In this document: piece after piece, positions 17,946-26,221 of the stretch
How positions within the stretch are numbered: the stretch's first letter is position 1
Layout of the letters: every line of letters begins with the position of its first letter
Source: a virus
Direction: 5' to 3' (one strand)
Length of the DNA stretch: 52,489 bases
IMG/VR virus record: IMGVR_UViG_3300032242_002525
Span: 1 to 52,489 of that record
The notes under the pieces: generated by a model
Databases searched by the model: none
Told to the model about the DNA's origin: nothing
The model's input: the letters and a program-made list of their open reading frames with translations, nothing else
Made by a program: the position numbers and the translations under genes

Positions 17946-19895
17946 TTAATTAGTTTTTATTGCGTTATTAGTGTATAATCTAGCGTTTCTTGAAGTTAAA
18001 TTAGTTAAGAAACTTGAATCTTTTGCAATGCCTCTTCCCATATCATCTAATAATGCTGGAACCTTTATATTAACAGTATGTTCAATTTGTTGAGTACCAT
18101 TATTTGTATTATTGTTTTGTGCAGTAGTATTATTACCGCCGTTCATGCTATTAGTTAATGTTTGTTGATTTGTTCCAGAATTTACCGATTTTGGTTTAAC
18201 TCCTGTTGTTTTTTTACCGTCAATTCCATGTCCAGTAATTAAGTTCATAACTCTATCCGCTGTACCTTTAGAGTCTTCACCCATATTTTTTAAACTTTCA
18301 GTTATTTTATTTGCAAGTGAATTATTAATTCCAAATAAATTAGCAATTTCAGAGACGCCTTTACCACCTTGTAATCTAGCATTTGCAGCTAAAAATTCAA
18401 CATATCTCATAATTTGTTGAACATTAGTCGCTTGATTTTTAATTATATCTTGTGGTGACATATCTTTTAATTGTTCCTGATTATTTAATAATACTTTTAA
18501 AATTTCAGGATTATTACTTAAATCAGATAATGCAATTTTATTACCTTGAATTAATTGATCTTGTAATTTAGTACCAGTTAAATCAATGGTCATTTTACCA
18601 CCTTCCATTCTAGCTAGGTTAGTTAAAAATTCCTTTTGGTCTTTATTAACACCTGAACCTAAACCAAGTAAATCTGTTTTTGCTTTAGATCTTTCTTGGA
18701 ATGCAATTGCGGATTTTGTTAAATCATCAACACTCATACCCGTTTCTTTAGCCATGTCTCTAACTCTTCTTATGTTAAGAGAATTGATTTCAAATTTACC
18801 TTGTTGAGCATTATATGTTGCCAAAGAACCCGCTGCTTTAATAAATGCTTCTTGTAAACCTTCAACATTATTTGTAGCCATATACATCAACTTAAGTGGA
18901 TCACCAAAGTCACCTATAGCACCACCAATTACTTGTAGTTTAGCAGAAAATTCTAATGCACCTTGTGGGTCCATAACTTTATCTGCAATATCTAAAACAC
19001 CTTGTAATGAACTTCTAAATTCAATTGATTTACGAACCATTTCACCTAATCCTTGTATACCATCTTTAAATCCATATGAATTTAATTTACTAAGATTTGC
19101 ACCAACCTCTTGTGTTACCTTTTGTGTATTTAAACCTAAACTTAATGTTCTTTGACCTATAATACCAATTTCTCTTGAAGCTGATACTGCGCCATAACCA
19201 ACTTTTTCAAATTCAGGAATAAGATTTGTGAAAGCTTCCAAACTACCCATGTAAGCTTGTCCTGTTTTTGCAAATTCCGTAAATGATTCTTGGTTAAAAA
19301 TTAAAAACCTTCCAGATTTTTGTAAAATATCTGTTGCAGCTCTACCTAACTCATCGAAATGGATACCATATTTTAATAATTCAACATTTGTATCTGTTAA
19401 TGTTTTTCTGTAATCTTCTGAAATTTGACCCGTTAACCCACCTGCTTTGTTGATATCATTTAATAAACCAGCTTGTTGTTTATAATAATTTCCAATTCCA
19501 TTAACAGCTGTTTTCAAAATACCAGAAACAATATCACCAGTATTTTTTATGTTATTATTACTATCTAATATTAAATCTTTTAAATCTTGTACTTTTACTT
19601 TATCAGCATCTAAACCTTGTAATGTTGTTGTTTCACCTGCAGCAAATAAATCAGCTGACATACCTAATATACCACCACCAATTTTTTGAAATTGATTTGG
19701 ACTACTATTGTTGCTACCACCACTATTTGAATTATAGGTTGCACCATGTTTTATGGTGTTAAAATCTCTATTTATAACTGCAGTGTAGTCGGTTTTGTCC
19801 TTTAAGGGGTCAATGTTTTTACTTTTATACCATTCACTAACAACATCACTGTCGACTTTGTTTTTTCTACCAACAATATCGTCAAATTTACTCAT
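17946..19895 (-). CDS. Tail tape measure protein
   Basis: This 649-residue, mostly helical protein has the low-aromatic, Gln/Asn/Lys/Leu-rich composition of tape measure proteins. It sits exactly where one is expected: tube, then chaperone with frameshift extension, then tape measure. A hydrophobic central segment (about residues 225-265, including GYGAVSASREIGIIGQRTLS) could span a membrane on ejection. The C-terminus (about 560-610) is Asn/Gln/Gly/Thr-rich. The length is similar to T4 gp29 (590 residues), so a tail of T4-like length, roughly 100 nm by the 0.15 nm per residue rule, is inferred. No peptidase or lysozyme domain is visible. Confidence 0.8.
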   Translation of the reverse strand: MSKFDDIVGRKNKVDSDVVSEWYKSKNIDPLKDKTDYTAVINRDFNTIKHGATYNSNSGGSNNSSPNQFQKIGGGILGMSADLFAAGETTTLQGLDADKVKVQDLKDLILDSNNNIKNTGDIVSGILKTAVNGIGNYYKQQAGLLNDINKAGGLTGQISEDYRKTLTDTNVELLKYGIHFDELGRAATDILQKSGRFLIFNQESFTEFAKTGQAYMGSLEAFTNLIPEFEKVGYGAVSASREIGIIGQRTLSLGLNTQKVTQEVGANLSKLNSYGFKDGIQGLGEMVRKSIEFRSSLQGVLDIADKVMDPQGALEFSAKLQVIGGAIGDFGDPLKLMYMATNNVEGLQEAFIKAAGSLATYNAQQGKFEINSLNIRRVRDMAKETGMSVDDLTKSAIAFQERSKAKTDLLGLGSGVNKDQKEFLTNLARMEGGKMTIDLTGTKLQDQLIQGNKIALSDLSNNPEILKVLLNNQEQLKDMSPQDIIKNQATNVQQIMRYVEFLAANARLQGGKGVSEIANLFGINNSLANKITESLKNMGEDSKGTADRVMNLITGHGIDGKKTTGVKPKSVNSGTNQQTLTNSMNGGNNTTAQNNNTNNGTQQIEHTVNIKVPALLDDMGRGIAKDSSFLTNLTSRNARLYTNNAIKTN

Positions 19896-19899
19896 ATCC

Positions 19900-19909
19900 T
19901 AATAAATAG
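19900..19909 (-). promoter_or_regulatory. Putative late promoter motif (CTATTTATTA)
   Basis: CTATTTATTA on the minus strand ends four bases before the tape measure ATG and lies between the end of the chaperone frameshift extension and the tape measure. Confidence 0.45.
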
Positions 19910-19910
19910 A

Positions 19911-20060
19911 TTATTTCTCATTTTCTATCTCAATTAGGTAGTTTACATAATACCTTCTAATATAGATTGGCATTGATAAAATGTCCCCATAAGAGAAACC
20001 TCTTTTAACAAGGAAAAGAATTTCTGTAAGCTGTGTTTTCTTATAATCCGTAGAAAGGGC
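19911..20060 (-). CDS. +1 frameshift extension of tail chaperone (GT-like), no own start
   Basis: An open frame in the +1 register overlaps the end of the chaperone gene and runs 49 codons past a candidate slip site to a TAA at 19913-19911. It encodes ALSTDYKKTQ followed by LTEILFLVKRGFSYGDILSM and a conserved-looking PIYIRRYYVNYLIEIENEK. It has no usable start codon near its beginning. The frame is blocked upstream by a TAA at 20120-20118, so the shift must occur between there and the 0-frame stop. The best site is GAA TTT TTT CGC (20070-20059): a P-site UUU could slip +1 to UUC while the uncommon CGC codon waits. The fusion would be 292 residues. Position just before the tape measure matches the G/GT chaperones of other tailed phages. 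Confidence 0.7.
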   Translation of the reverse strand, partial: ALSTDYKKTQLTEILFLVKRGFSYGDILSMPIYIRRYYVNYLIEIENEK

Positions 20061-20790
20061 GAAAAAATTCCACCCCAAAACCAATTGTGAAATTGACTTC
20101 TTCTCCTGATGGGGCGATTACTTTTTGTGTCAAATCGACACCTGGTTTATTATCTCTAACGTATTTTCTAAAATCTTGTGAATCTTTAATTGGCATCTTT
20201 TCAATGAAATTTCTAAGATTCATAGGGTCTTTATTACCCGCAACAGATTTAATCATGAATTCAAGTCTTTTGGTAACAATTGGTGCAACACCAATACCAT
20301 TCCAACTTCTTTGAATTTCTTCCAATTCTCTTTCTTGTTTTTGGGTTAAGAAATTGAAGGTTATTTCAACATTAGATTTTTCCATCGTATATGGATAATC
20401 ACCATTTGGGTCGGCAACCAATGTAAAATCTTTATATGTTAAAGAACTTAAGTCAATTGTAGCTTCAAATTCTTTATCATCTTTAGGATCACTTAGGGTT
20501 ACTTTGTATTCAGTACCAAAAGCAGTATTTCTTAAAAATATTAAAATTGCTTGTTTATCTTCTTCCAATAATTCATCAACAGTAATATCCTTATCAAGAA
20601 TTTTTCTTTTAAGTAATTCTGTAACAATTTCACTTGTTTGAATAAGATTTGGTGATGATAATATATTCTCATCTGATGCCGTTAAATAGGCTATTTTCAA
20701 TGATTTCTTCTTACTTGTGTACATAATTCCTCTTGAAGGTAATTCAACAACGTCGTAAGCTATTGTGGGGTCTATTCTATATTCTTCCAT
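20041..20790 (-). CDS. Tail assembly chaperone, T4 gp26/gp51 baseplate family
   Basis: This 249-residue protein starts with the family signature VVELPSRGIMYTSKK (about residues 15-29) and ITYLTASDENILSSPN-like text (seen as IAYLTASDENILSSPNLIQ, 33-51), as in the T4 gp26/gp51 Pfam family. It then has a helical region and TAFGTEYKVTLSDP (about 93-106). Between tail tube (upstream) and tape measure (downstream), this is the classic place of tail assembly chaperones, proteins that coat the tape measure before the tube polymerises. The last codons overlap a +1-frame extension, so both a short and a fused product are predicted. The start abuts an 8-bp-arm inverted repeat. Confidence 0.85.
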   Translation of the reverse strand: MEEYRIDPTIAYDVVELPSRGIMYTSKKKSLKIAYLTASDENILSSPNLIQTSEIVTELLKRKILDKDITVDELLEEDKQAILIFLRNTAFGTEYKVTLSDPKDDKEFEATIDLSSLTYKDFTLVADPNGDYPYTMEKSNVEITFNFLTQKQERELEEIQRSWNGIGVAPIVTKRLEFMIKSVAGNKDPMNLRNFIEKMPIKDSQDFRKYVRDNKPGVDLTQKVIAPSGEEVNFTIGFGVEFFRPFYGL

Positions 20791-20807
20791 AGTATAAGTT
20801 TATACTA
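20790..20807. repeat. Inverted repeat at chaperone start (possible operator)
   Basis: TAGTATAA-GT-TTATACTA: two 8-bp arms around a two-base centre, directly touching the chaperone ATG. It could be a repressor site or a small RNA hairpin masking the start. All bases but two are A/T, so chance is possible. Confidence 0.35.
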
Positions 20808-20835
20808 TAACTACGAGAAAGTAAAGAATTTAAAT

Positions 20836-20870
20836 AAAAAAACCGATACTCCTTTCAAAGAATATCGGTT
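20836..20870 (-). terminator. Rho-independent terminator of tail tube gene
   Basis: An 8-bp stem AACCGATA/TATCGGTT (20841-20848 with 20863-20870), 14-base loop, followed on the minus strand by a T run overlapping 20842-20836. It lies 22 bases after the tube stop codon. Confidence 0.85.
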
Positions 20871-20892
20871 TATATGAATAAAAATTATAATA

Positions 20893-21381
20893 TTAGTAAA
20901 CTTGAATACATCTATCCATTCTTAAAGTACATTGGATAGTTGCTAAATCTTCTCTACTGTAATCTAACTCTTGGAAGTTCAAATCAGTAATCCAAGCACC
21001 TTGGATAATCCATTTTTCAACAACCACACCTGTTGGATCAAGCATTTCTAACTCAATGTCTTTTTTGTAACCTGCTGCATATCCCATTCTACCTGTAACT
21101 GATTCAGCATGTAAACGGAACCATTCCATTAAAGCTTGAGAAGCTGAAGGACCAATTGGGTCTCTGAAAGTTATTCTCATTTCTTGCCATTCAAATCTAC
21201 CAGCTACATAAGTTGATGTATTTAAAAAAGGAATTGGAGTTGAGTTGATTTTAACACTAGGTCTAGCACCAGCACTTACGTACCATTCGTTAATTCCTAG
21301 AGAAGATGGGAAACGGAATATAAATCTGTTGACCCTTTTTGGTTCATATGGAACCGGCATTTTCATTAGTAAATCTGCCAT
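20893..21381 (-). CDS. 19: Tail tube protein (T4 gp19-like)
   Basis: This 162-residue protein matches T4 gp19 in length (163 residues) and pattern: an N-terminal FIFRFPSSLGINEWYVSAGA stretch, the central WQEMRITFRDPIGPSASQAL, and the C-terminal GAWITDLNFQELDYS common to gp19/Hcp-like tube subunits. It stacks as hexameric rings to form the inner tail tube. It is a single-gene unit: the promoter motif lies 34 bases upstream of the ATG and a terminator follows directly, which suits a high-copy structural protein. Upstream is the tail sheath and downstream the chaperone. Confidence 0.92.
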   Translation of the reverse strand: MADLLMKMPVPYEPKRVNRFIFRFPSSLGINEWYVSAGARPSVKINSTPIPFLNTSTYVAGRFEWQEMRITFRDPIGPSASQALMEWFRLHAESVTGRMGYAAGYKKDIELEMLDPTGVVVEKWIIQGAWITDLNFQELDYSREDLATIQCTLRMDRCIQVY

Positions 21382-21415
21382 ATTGTGTTGTTTGTGTTTT
21401 AATTATTTATCTTCT

Positions 21416-21427
21416 TATAAATATATC
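21416..21427 (-). promoter_or_regulatory. Putative late promoter motif (GATATATTTATA)
   Basis: GATATATTTATA followed by AGAAG on the minus strand, ending 34 bases before the tail tube ATG. The arrangement matches the sheath gene promoter (GATATTTATAAGATAAG). Confidence 0.55.
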
Positions 21428-21659
21428 AGTATTGTAAATAATTTTTTTTATCCCCAACTACTTGTTTTTGTCATTTTTTTTTCGTAGTTTTTTACAGACA
21501 CTAAAATCATTTAATTACTTCTATAATAAATACTATATACTACAAAATATCTAAATAATTAAAAATAAACCAATAAAATATAATAAAAATCTACTATTCG
21601 TAGAAGCCCATACTATATCTATTACTTAATAGAATAACCTATTTAACATAATGTAGTGT

Positions 21660-21671
21660 TTCCACGTGGAA
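21660..21671. repeat. 12-bp palindrome TTCCACGTGGAA, parS-like
   Basis: A perfect palindrome with six G/C bases in strongly A/T-rich DNA. The right half GTGGAACA matches the right half of the bacterial ParB site (TGTTYCACGTGRAACA); the left half is offset (GTTTCCAC). It is eight bases from the sheath terminator. Confidence 0.45.
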
Positions 21672-21678
21672 CAATAAT

Positions 21679-21704
21679 AAAAAAAGGACTGATTTCTCAG
21701 CCCT
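21679..21704 (-). terminator. Rho-independent terminator of tail sheath gene
   Basis: On the minus strand GGGCTGA-GAAA-TCAGTCC (21703-21686) forms a 7-bp stem with one G-U pair and a GAAA tetraloop, followed by seven T (21685-21679). It lies 28 bases after the sheath stop. Confidence 0.9.
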
Positions 21705-21731
21705 TTTCCTTTTAATATATCTCCTTTTAGA

Positions 21732-24191
21732 TTAGATATTTTCGAATGAAGCACCTGTTGGAGTGATTACGAATTCCAAATCAATGAATTCTAATGCTCT
21801 TGTAGGTTTAACGTATATTTTACCTCTCATTGTGTTTGCATCAATATCAGCAGGATCGCTAGATACTGTTACTTTAAAGTCATACAAACCTCTTTCTTTC
21901 TTAATTGAATCCAAAATTGGATTTACTAATCTTAAGAATTCTTGTCTAACTTGATCATCATTTTGTTCAAATAACAATCTTACAGCTACAGCAGAAATTA
22001 ACTTTCTAGCTTGTAATAACAATCTTCTTACGTTAATTCTATCCAATGCAGATTCTTTAACTTGAAGTGTTTTGTTACCCCAAATGATTGTACCTGTATC
22101 AGAGAAAGTTGCAATTGGGTTAATTCTATTTTTATATAATAAATCTCTATCGTCTAAAGTTAATTTCTTTTGAGCTTTAATAGCATTTACTAAACCTCTA
22201 GAATAACCTGCAGGAGCAAACCATGGATAAGCTACATTATCTGTTAATGCAATGTTCTTACATACTTCACCTGTTGGTGGAATATACAATTGAGTTGCAT
22301 TGTCAGTATCTCTTACTTGAATCCAAGGCCAGTATGTTGCAGAATAGTTACTATCAATAGAAGCAGTATCTAAATCATCAACAGCTGATTGAGCATCCAT
22401 TTCGTTTGGAGCACCAATGATGTATAATGAATCTGCTCTTTCATTTTCAATCATATCAATTGCTTGAGAAACTAATGAACTATTGTTTAAGAAATCTAAA
22501 CCTGGTGTAGCAAATAAGTTAATGTTTACTGCTTCAGGATTAGCAAATGTTTGAATACCTTTTAAGTAAGCATAATAATCAGAATTAGGAACATCAGAAT
22601 TAAATACACCAACTGTTGTACCTGAAACATATGTACTCTTACCATAAATGTATTGATCAGTATTAGTTTTTACATTTCTGTAGATATCCCAACCATCAAA
22701 ACCACCTGCTACTGTAAATGTGAATTTACGGTAGTTAATATTCAATAATGGGTTACTTGTAGAATCACCTGTTTGTCCTTCTAAATCATATGATGTTGTA
22801 TAGAATGCATAACCAGTTTCTGTATCACCTGTAATTGAACTAGCATTTGTAGATAAGTGGAAACCTGGTGTAACTGTTGTTGAGTTACCTTTGTATTTGA
22901 ATAAATCAGCATCATATTTGAATGTATCTTGAGTTGATAAACCAAGCATAACTTTTCTTACTTTATCACCATTTGATGTTACATCTTCCATAGTTACTGG
23001 ATCAACATAAATTGTTTCACCTGCATTAAAATATGATGTTTTGTAAACTACTGAACCTACTTTATGTCCAATATCACTTACATTAAAACCTTTGAAACCT
23101 GAAGGAATAGCATCAGTTGGAGCATTTAAAGCCATATTCAACATGATGTATTTAGAATTTAATGTGTATTCACCATCTGAAGTACCAACTTTAACTGCAA
23201 TATATCCAGGAACATCAGGGTTCATAGAACATCTTGAAAATCTTTCTAATATTACAATATTATCATCAGTATCATAGAAATCACGAACTACTAAATCAAA
23301 TTCACCTGTGTTCACATCAATGTTTTGAATAGTAATTTTAATTTGTTTGTTTGCTGCATCACCATCAGCTATAGAAATAACGTTGAATAAATCTTGTACT
23401 TTACCACCACGTACTTCAGAAACCACCATTGGTGAAGACGTCGTATCCCATTGATTTAAGAAATTATCACCTTCACTATTAACAACTTCGTTAATACTTA
23501 AACCTGATATATAACCTTGACGATATAATGATAATAATAAATTAGGATAAGCTTCATTTACATAAATTGGAAAATCTGCATGGTTCATATCATAAACTCC
23601 AGTACCCAACACTTTAGTGATGTATTTGCTTGAAGTTTGATCCATAGTACATGTGAATACTTTAGAACCACCTGTTTTACCAGTAACATGAATGTCAAAT
23701 TCAGCTAAAGGATTACTTTGTAAAGTTGTACCTGTTGCAATTGCAAATTGTGTGTTACCTGTTACTTCAAAAGTTAATGTTTGACCGCTATAAAATCCTC
23801 TTGATCTGAAAGAAGCTACAACAATACCATCAAAACCAGTGTTACCTGATGTTGCGATTGTTTTAATTGCATATGTTTTACCTGCTTTATAACCTGTCAA
23901 ACCTAATACTCTTGTTACAAATAATTGATTTGATTGTTGCAAATAAGATTTTGCTACATAAGGTAATTCATACTTTGGATTACCGGCACCATCTTTTTCA
24001 GGTGAAGTTGCACCAAAATATGTTTTATATTCATCGTAATTACTTACTAAAATTGGTTCGAAAGCTGGTCCTTGTAAAGTTTCACCAACTACTCCCAATG
24101 TTGTAACTCCGACACTTTGTGCTACGAATGTTAAGTCTAATTCAGATGTGTAAACACCTGGAGAGACGAATACTTTGTTTTGAGTTGCCAT
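21732..24191 (-). CDS. 18: Contractile tail sheath protein (T4 gp18-like)
   Basis: This 819-residue protein has the sheath N-terminus FVSPGVYTSELDLTFVAQSV and GVTTLGVVGETLQGPAFEPI (residues 8-47), an extended variable middle, and the conserved C-terminal sheath domain: GYSRGLVNAIKAQKKLTLDD, YKNRINPIATFSDTGTIIWG, and RINVRRLLLQARKLISAVAV with the final FDFKV/FVITPTGASF-type strands. Polymerised sheath contracts to drive the tube into the host. It is about 160 residues longer than T4 gp18 (659), so extra surface domains are likely in the middle. Promoter motif, 36-base leader and terminator make it a single-gene unit. Confidence 0.95.
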   Translation of the reverse strand: MATQNKVFVSPGVYTSELDLTFVAQSVGVTTLGVVGETLQGPAFEPILVSNYDEYKTYFGATSPEKDGAGNPKYELPYVAKSYLQQSNQLFVTRVLGLTGYKAGKTYAIKTIATSGNTGFDGIVVASFRSRGFYSGQTLTFEVTGNTQFAIATGTTLQSNPLAEFDIHVTGKTGGSKVFTCTMDQTSSKYITKVLGTGVYDMNHADFPIYVNEAYPNLLLSLYRQGYISGLSINEVVNSEGDNFLNQWDTTSSPMVVSEVRGGKVQDLFNVISIADGDAANKQIKITIQNIDVNTGEFDLVVRDFYDTDDNIVILERFSRCSMNPDVPGYIAVKVGTSDGEYTLNSKYIMLNMALNAPTDAIPSGFKGFNVSDIGHKVGSVVYKTSYFNAGETIYVDPVTMEDVTSNGDKVRKVMLGLSTQDTFKYDADLFKYKGNSTTVTPGFHLSTNASSITGDTETGYAFYTTSYDLEGQTGDSTSNPLLNINYRKFTFTVAGGFDGWDIYRNVKTNTDQYIYGKSTYVSGTTVGVFNSDVPNSDYYAYLKGIQTFANPEAVNINLFATPGLDFLNNSSLVSQAIDMIENERADSLYIIGAPNEMDAQSAVDDLDTASIDSNYSATYWPWIQVRDTDNATQLYIPPTGEVCKNIALTDNVAYPWFAPAGYSRGLVNAIKAQKKLTLDDRDLLYKNRINPIATFSDTGTIIWGNKTLQVKESALDRINVRRLLLQARKLISAVAVRLLFEQNDDQVRQEFLRLVNPILDSIKKERGLYDFKVTVSSDPADIDANTMRGKIYVKPTRALEFIDLEFVITPTGASFENI

Positions 24192-24227
24192 TTAAAATGT
24201 TTAATTAATTTTTTTTATTACTTATCT

Positions 24228-24237
24228 TATAAATATC
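24228..24237 (-). promoter_or_regulatory. Putative late promoter motif (GATATTTATA)
   Basis: GATATTTATA on the minus strand followed by AGATAAG, ending 36 bases before the sheath ATG. Same layout as the tube promoter. Confidence 0.6.
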
Positions 24238-24306
24238 TTTGTTTTTATCAAAGATTTCGGGGTTTTTCTTAAAAAGATAGTTATTTATCTTTTAATATCT
24301 TTTACC

Positions 24307-24465
24307 ATGAAAAACGAACAGAAAAATGTAAAAATTGGCGCTAAGCACCATGAAATGTTAAAAAACCATTGTGATAAAAATGGATTAAAAATCTACAAAG
24401 TTTTAGAAAAATTTATAGAAGAATTTTGTAAACCGAAAAAAAAGGATATATATGGTGAATCTTAA
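24307..24465 (+). CDS. Tiny ribbon-helix-helix-like protein
   Basis: A 52-residue open frame on the plus strand begins at an ATG and encodes MKNEQKNVKIGAKHHEMLKN then HCDKNGLKIYKVLEKFIEEF and a lysine-rich tail. The pattern beta strand (NVKIG), helix (AKHHEMLKNHCDKNG), turn, helix (KIYKVLEKFIEEF) is that of MetJ/Arc-type DNA-binding proteins. It is the only plus-strand gene between the minus-strand sheath and neck genes; its stop overlaps the stop of the facing gene by four bases. TTATTTATC lies about 18 bases upstream. A transcription regulator is plausible but unproven. Confidence 0.65.
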   Translation: MKNEQKNVKIGAKHHEMLKNHCDKNGLKIYKVLEKFIEEFCKPKKKDIYGES

Positions 24466-25694
24466 TACAAATAAGTAATACCAATTTTTGATCCTAAACC
24501 TGGTGCACCTGTCAAAGTAATGTCTTGTGGGCCAGTTATCATATAGCCTCTACCTTCATCTTCAACAAGACCATTGATATCAAATGTAACAACACTGTTT
24601 ATAATTTGATTTACATGGAAGGTTAAATTACCTTCAAATATATAATTTTCAGTTGTTGTGTTTACAAGTGTACCAAAATTATCAACAAGCATCTTAGTTT
24701 GACCCTTGTAATATGTAATTGTTACAACACTACCTTCTAATGGCGGGCTGTCAAAAGTTATTCTAGGTGAAAATGGTATAAAATAATAATCTACGTTTCT
24801 TTCTTGTAATAAACCATTTATTGCAACACTAAATAAAGTACCGATAGGTTCACCAACACTAAAGATAGTTTGTGTACCATCCGCAATAAAATTAACAACT
24901 GTAATGTTGATATATTTGTTAGTATAGTGTTTTGTGTAATTGTTTCCTTTTATAAACTCATTCATCAAGAAAAATCTACTAATAGCAGGTTTTACCTCAA
25001 ATTCATCGCTATCAATTAAAAAACCAAGCATGATGAAAGTATAATTTTGGATATAGAATCTACGACCGTCCAATGTATCCATTGGTGTATTATCTTCAAT
25101 TCTATCGAGAATTATAGGAATATAATGACCTTTAACTTGTGTATAATCTTGTCTAGACGCAAACCTTTGAAGAACAATTTTATTAAATCTATTAAGATCT
25201 CTAAATTTATTACACACAATCGTTACCTCAAAAGTAATGTCAACAGGAACTGGTTGCGGAATTTTGTATATATCGGCACCCATTTGAGTTCCATTCCAAG
25301 TTGGTACTGAAGAATAAAAGAATTGGTGTCTGTCAGGAACAGTTCTTTGTATGGAAGGATTTGTACCTGGTTGAACATCCGGTTTTCTAATTGTTACAAT
25401 AAAAGGTAGTTGTGTATTACCATCATCATCAGCAAATTCCCAATTGTTTGAAAATTCGCCCCATCTTTGGACAGTTAATATCTTATCAACAACAGGAACT
25501 GTTTTACCATCGGAAACAATAACAAAGTTTTTCTTTACATAATCAAGCATACCTTTATCAAGATCGTCATGTAATATGGAATCTGGTAAATAGGTATCGT
25601 TTTTTGTTATATCATCAAGTAACTCTTGGCGTCTAGCTGTAAGTTCCTTTTCATGATATATTTGAATATTATTTTTTCTTTTAGGTATTGGCAT
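24462..25694 (-). CDS. Probable tail terminator/completion protein (gp15-like)
   Basis: This 410-residue protein has a polar N-terminal arm, then a domain with LTVQRWGEFSNNWEFADDDG, PFIVTIRKPDVQPGTNPS, IYKIPQPVPVDITFEVTIVC and NKFRDLNRFNKIVLQRFASR (to about residue 190), followed by YIQNYTFIMLGFLIDSDEFE. The layout (beta strands, then a helix counting neighbours, then GHYIPIILDRI) resembles tail terminators such as T4 gp15. The last 130 residues look like a separate beta domain with repeated YYFIPFSPRITFDSPP-type strands. The gene is three bases from the 25698-26207 gene, and neck proteins are adjacent, which supports the call. Confidence 0.55.
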   Translation of the reverse strand: MPIPKRKNNIQIYHEKELTARRQELLDDITKNDTYLPDSILHDDLDKGMLDYVKKNFVIVSDGKTVPVVDKILTVQRWGEFSNNWEFADDDGNTQLPFIVTIRKPDVQPGTNPSIQRTVPDRHQFFYSSVPTWNGTQMGADIYKIPQPVPVDITFEVTIVCNKFRDLNRFNKIVLQRFASRQDYTQVKGHYIPIILDRIEDNTPMDTLDGRRFYIQNYTFIMLGFLIDSDEFEVKPAISRFFLMNEFIKGNNYTKHYTNKYINITVVNFIADGTQTIFSVGEPIGTLFSVAINGLLQERNVDYYFIPFSPRITFDSPPLEGSVVTITYYKGQTKMLVDNFGTLVNTTTENYIFEGNLTFHVNQIINSVVTFDINGLVEDEGRGYMITGPQDITLTGAPGLGSKIGITYLY

Positions 25695-25697
25695 AGC

Positions 25698-26207
25698 TTA
25701 AATTCCTCTAAATTCACCCTCTTGAGCAATTGCACAAGTTATTGTTCTGTAAAATGGTTTATAGCCCCACATATTGTGTTTGTTATCTGTAACCACCTTA
25801 CCATCGTTTATTACGGTATAATATCTAGTTCTATCTTCTGTTTCAGGATAACCAATAAAGTCACCATATCTAATATCTATCTTCAAATCCTCTAGTTGTT
25901 TTAGATAAACCTGCAATGTTAAATTTCCTGGTTCATTGTAACGCATTAAACCATTTTTATATGATTTGTTACTTGGTGCGTCCACTTTTACAATAGCATT
26001 AAACTCAACGGGTGGAAAATATCTAATTTCATCAGCACCCACTTCAGCATAAACACTGTCATTTTCAGTTTTACTTCTATCAACTCGATATAAAACAAGT
26101 TTCATGTTAAGGTCACCCAACATGTATTCTGACCCAATTTGTATGTTCAAATCGAAGTCGTCTTGTCCGAAAAATTTGGAAATTCTAGTTATAGGTAATT
26201 TGGCCAT
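25698..26207 (-). CDS. Probable neck protein (gp14-like)
   Basis: This 169-residue protein contains MKLVLYRVDRSKTENDSVYA, EVGADEIRYFPPVEFNAIVK and YGDFIGYPETEDRTRYYTVI, matching the layout of T4 gp14-type neck/head-completion proteins (a conserved RYFPP, a strand-rich middle, and a YGDFI...YY pair). It would help join head to tail. It is followed three bases later by the gp15-like gene; the gp13-like gene lies on the other strand at 28233. A CTATTTATTA motif ends four bases before the ATG. The T4 equivalence rests on pattern and location, not on an alignment. Confidence 0.55.
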   Translation of the reverse strand: MAKLPITRISKFFGQDDFDLNIQIGSEYMLGDLNMKLVLYRVDRSKTENDSVYAEVGADEIRYFPPVEFNAIVKVDAPSNKSYKNGLMRYNEPGNLTLQVYLKQLEDLKIDIRYGDFIGYPETEDRTRYYTVINDGKVVTDNKHNMWGYKPFYRTITCAIAQEGEFRGI

Positions 26208-26211
26208 ATTG

Positions 26212-26221
26212 TAATAAATAG
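26212..26221 (-). promoter_or_regulatory. Putative late promoter motif (CTATTTATTA)
   Basis: CTATTTATTA on the minus strand ends four bases before the gp14-like ATG, inside the 58-base divergent gap shared with the plus-strand helicase gene, which lacks the motif. Confidence 0.45.

Larger units (their letters stand above)
21382..21731. other. 350-base intergenic region between tube and sheath genes
   Basis: This A/T-rich gap has no convincing gene. It holds the tube promoter motif and leader next to 21381, a long stretch of mixed A/T with no clear structure (about 21430-21655), a 12-bp palindrome TTCCACGTGGAA at 21660-21671, and the sheath terminator at 21679-21704. A short plus-strand open frame here lacks protein-like composition. 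Confidence 0.6.

Noticed and set aside
24228-24235. T4-type late promoter TATAAATA on the plus strand
   Set aside because: Read in that direction it would serve only the tiny 24307 gene, while the same bases on the other strand fit the pattern in front of 13 other genes; the minus-strand reading is favoured for the sheath.
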